Shown here: positions 62,718-64,000 of the stretch, piece after piece
Layout: every line of letters starts with the position of its first letter
Numbering within the stretch: position 1 is the stretch's first letter
DNA from: Spirochaetales bacterium
Lineage (GTDB): Bacteria > Spirochaetota > Spirochaetia > UBA9216
Length of the DNA stretch: 64,000 nt
Direction of reading: 5' to 3'
Assembly: GCA_016342585.1 (NCBI GenBank)
Contig: JAEINK010000005.1
Span: 62,001-126,000 of the forward strand
Notes under the pieces: model-generated
The model's input: the letters and a program-made list of their open reading frames with translations, nothing else
Databases searched by the model: none
What the model was told of the DNA's origin: nothing
Made by a program: the position numbers and the translations under genes

Positions 62718-62723
62718 TATACT
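62718..62723 (+). promoter_or_regulatory. -10 element before the beta-helix lipoprotein gene, predicted leaderless
   Basis: TATACT lies exactly six bases before the ATG at 62730. No good -35 is seen at the usual distance. Confidence 0.45.
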
Positions 62724-62729
62724 GGGTAT

Positions 62730-63740
62730 ATGTTTATAAAAAAATCCTTAAATATCGTAATACTGGGACTCCTCCTGTTTTCATGTGCAAGTCAGAATAA
62801 TGACAAAGATCTCAGCTATTATCCGACGCCAGAATCCATTTCGCCGGCCCTACTTCATTTAAACACAGTCATTATCGGAAAATCTGATGGTGATTATGCA
62901 ACAGTTGAAGAAGCCTTAATGGATGCCCCGGAGAATATTACACGATTCATTTTAAAGGAAGGGGTCTATACAGAGTCCGGACTCATCATTAACAGAGATA
63001 TTGAGATTATCGGTTCCGGTAGAGCAACTACCATAATTCAGGGAGCGGGCTCACCGGGAGAGGCTTCGAACAGAATTTTTACGATTCAGGAAGAACGGGA
63101 TGTGGTTATTTCCAACCTGACTATCAGGAATGGTGTCCCCGGCGAAATACTGAGAAGAGGCGGCGGAATCCTGAACCTGGGTACACTTAGAATGGATACT
63201 TGTGATGTAATGGATAATAGAGCCGTCTATGGTGCTGGGATGGATAACAGAGGAAGGGCTATAATCACCAATTCCCGCTTCTCGGGGAACGACACCCTCC
63301 CTATGAACAAGGAAGAGAGATTAACAGGTGTGGGGTGTACCGGAAGCGGCGGCGGAATCAAAAACGAACCTGGTGGCATTTTAACTATGGAAGGATGTGA
63401 GATTTCCGGAAACTCGACTTTGAGAAGAGGAGGAGGGCTCTTTGTATCCTGTGAATCCCGTGCCTTTCTTAACAATTGTGTCATTACAGGGAATTACGCC
63501 AGGCGTAACGGCGGGGGGATATACCTGAGGGGAGATTTAACCCTTACGGGGTGTGAAATCAAAGGAAACACTTCCGCTAAAACTACTGGAGGAGTCTACA
63601 ACATGGGTTACCTCAACTTCTCATCAAATACCATAACAGATAACAGTGGAAAAGATTTCACGATGGGCTCCGGGGGAGCAGGCTTCTACGGAAAGGGAAT
63701 CCTCGGGATCAATGAAAAAAATTTGATTGAAAACTTTTAA
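62730..63740 (+). CDS. Beta-helix lipoprotein
   Basis: 336 residues. A lipobox (LLLFSCAS) marks it as a lipoprotein. The rest is a right-handed parallel beta helix with short repeats ending in glycine-rich turns (NRDIEIIGSGRATTIIQGAG; GGGIYLRGDLTLTGCEI) of the pectin-lyase or polymorphic outer-membrane type. No catalytic residues are obvious, so it may be a surface or binding protein. There is no Shine-Dalgarno. Confidence 0.82.
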   Translation: MFIKKSLNIVILGLLLFSCASQNNDKDLSYYPTPESISPALLHLNTVIIGKSDGDYATVEEALMDAPENITRFILKEGVYTESGLIINRDIEIIGSGRATTIIQGAGSPGEASNRIFTIQEERDVVISNLTIRNGVPGEILRRGGGILNLGTLRMDTCDVMDNRAVYGAGMDNRGRAIITNSRFSGNDTLPMNKEERLTGVGCTGSGGGIKNEPGGILTMEGCEISGNSTLRRGGGLFVSCESRAFLNNCVITGNYARRNGGGIYLRGDLTLTGCEIKGNTSAKTTGGVYNMGYLNFSSNTITDNSGKDFTMGSGGAGFYGKGILGINEKNLIENF

Positions 63741-63771
63741 AGCAGTATAATTCAATAGATTGGAGGAAATA

Positions 63772-64000
63772 ATGAATGATGCATTTGAGCTTCAGGATGT
63801 TCTGGATTTCATCGGTTCCGGGGCTATTCGTATACTTTTTTTCTCCAGACCCTCTTGTGGGGTATGTATCGCCGTAAAACCCAAGGTTGAAGAGTTACTG
63901 GAGAATTTTCCGAAAGCTGAAGCCATCTATATCAACCTCGACAGGGTCCCGGAAGCATCGGGTCAGTTCTCCGTTTATGCCCTTCCAGGGATTCTACTCT
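63772..64000 (+). CDS. Thioredoxin-fold protein, 5' part only
   Basis: The first 76 codons are present and the gene runs off the right edge. FFSRPSCGVCIAVKPKVEEL carries a CGVC redox motif near residue 27, and a strand ending in YALPGILL fits the cis-proline position. There is no signal peptide, so it is probably cytoplasmic. GGAGG lies five bases before the ATG. Confidence 0.8.
   Translation, partial: MNDAFELQDVLDFIGSGAIRILFFSRPSCGVCIAVKPKVEELLENFPKAEAIYINLDRVPEASGQFSVYALPGILL

Overview
The window looks like chromosomal DNA from a free-living member of the Spirochaetota. The evidence is a large chemotaxis operon with unusual receptor-like and response-regulator members, a huge acidic TPR membrane protein, and several secreted proteins of types common in spirochetes (NADase-type glycan-binding module, DUF2807, coiled coil, beta helix). 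Base composition is moderate and coding density is high on both strands. The phylum is inferred from gene content only; there is no rRNA here.

Layout. 1-7.1 kb: an HD-domain hydrolase (cut by the window edge), glutamine-dependent NAD synthase, ribose-5-phosphate isomerase B, a double-Cache chemoreceptor, and glyA behind a strong promoter and a ZTP (pfl) riboswitch. 7.1-17.7 kb: an ABC-F ATPase, then a nine-gene minus-strand chemotaxis operon reading cheW, STAS, cheA, cheR, cheB, cheY, REC-Hpt, REC-HD-GYP and a soluble MCP-like protein. 17.7-24.4 kb: CPA2 antiporter with a PtsN-like EIIA, DUF493, proS, an unknown helical protein behind a Fur-like site, and a branched-chain aminotransferase. 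24.5-32.6 kb: the acidic TPR protein, a carbohydrate-binding-fold protein, a secreted nitrilase-fold protein, a HAD phosphatase, a DMT transporter and a secreted thioredoxin-fold protein. 32.7-38.8 kb: oppBCDF without oppA, a FecR-like/TPR protein and a metallophosphoesterase. 38.8-44.5 kb: a GAF-like/PPDK_N-like/nucleotidyltransferase fusion, glutamate dehydrogenase and a LuxR-type regulator. 44.6-50.2 kb: tRNA-Arg(CCU) beside a 77-bp duplication, a coiled-coil secreted protein, a ferredoxin plus FMN-binding redox pair, a MarR regulator with a palindromic operator, AEC permease and aldo/keto reductase. 50.2-53.1 kb: an accessory patch with an intact IS256-family element (8-bp target duplication), a decayed rve-type transposase and a transposase fragment. 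53.2-64 kb: a glycan-binding-type secreted protein, a second ferredoxin/CoA-binding cluster, a DUF2807 protein divergent from a two-component system with CpxR-like direct repeats between them, aspartate kinase, a beta-helix lipoprotein and a thioredoxin-fold gene cut by the edge.

The most unusual signal is genome-wide in character. At about a dozen genes with no Shine-Dalgarno sequence, a sigma-70-like promoter ends only 6-8 bases before the ATG, predicting leaderless mRNAs. Genes with good ribosome binding sites have their promoters further upstream. Other items worth a second look are the three-domain fusion next to gdhA, the soluble receptor-like protein in the che operon, and the repeated FSLDDL-type peptides of the giant TPR protein.
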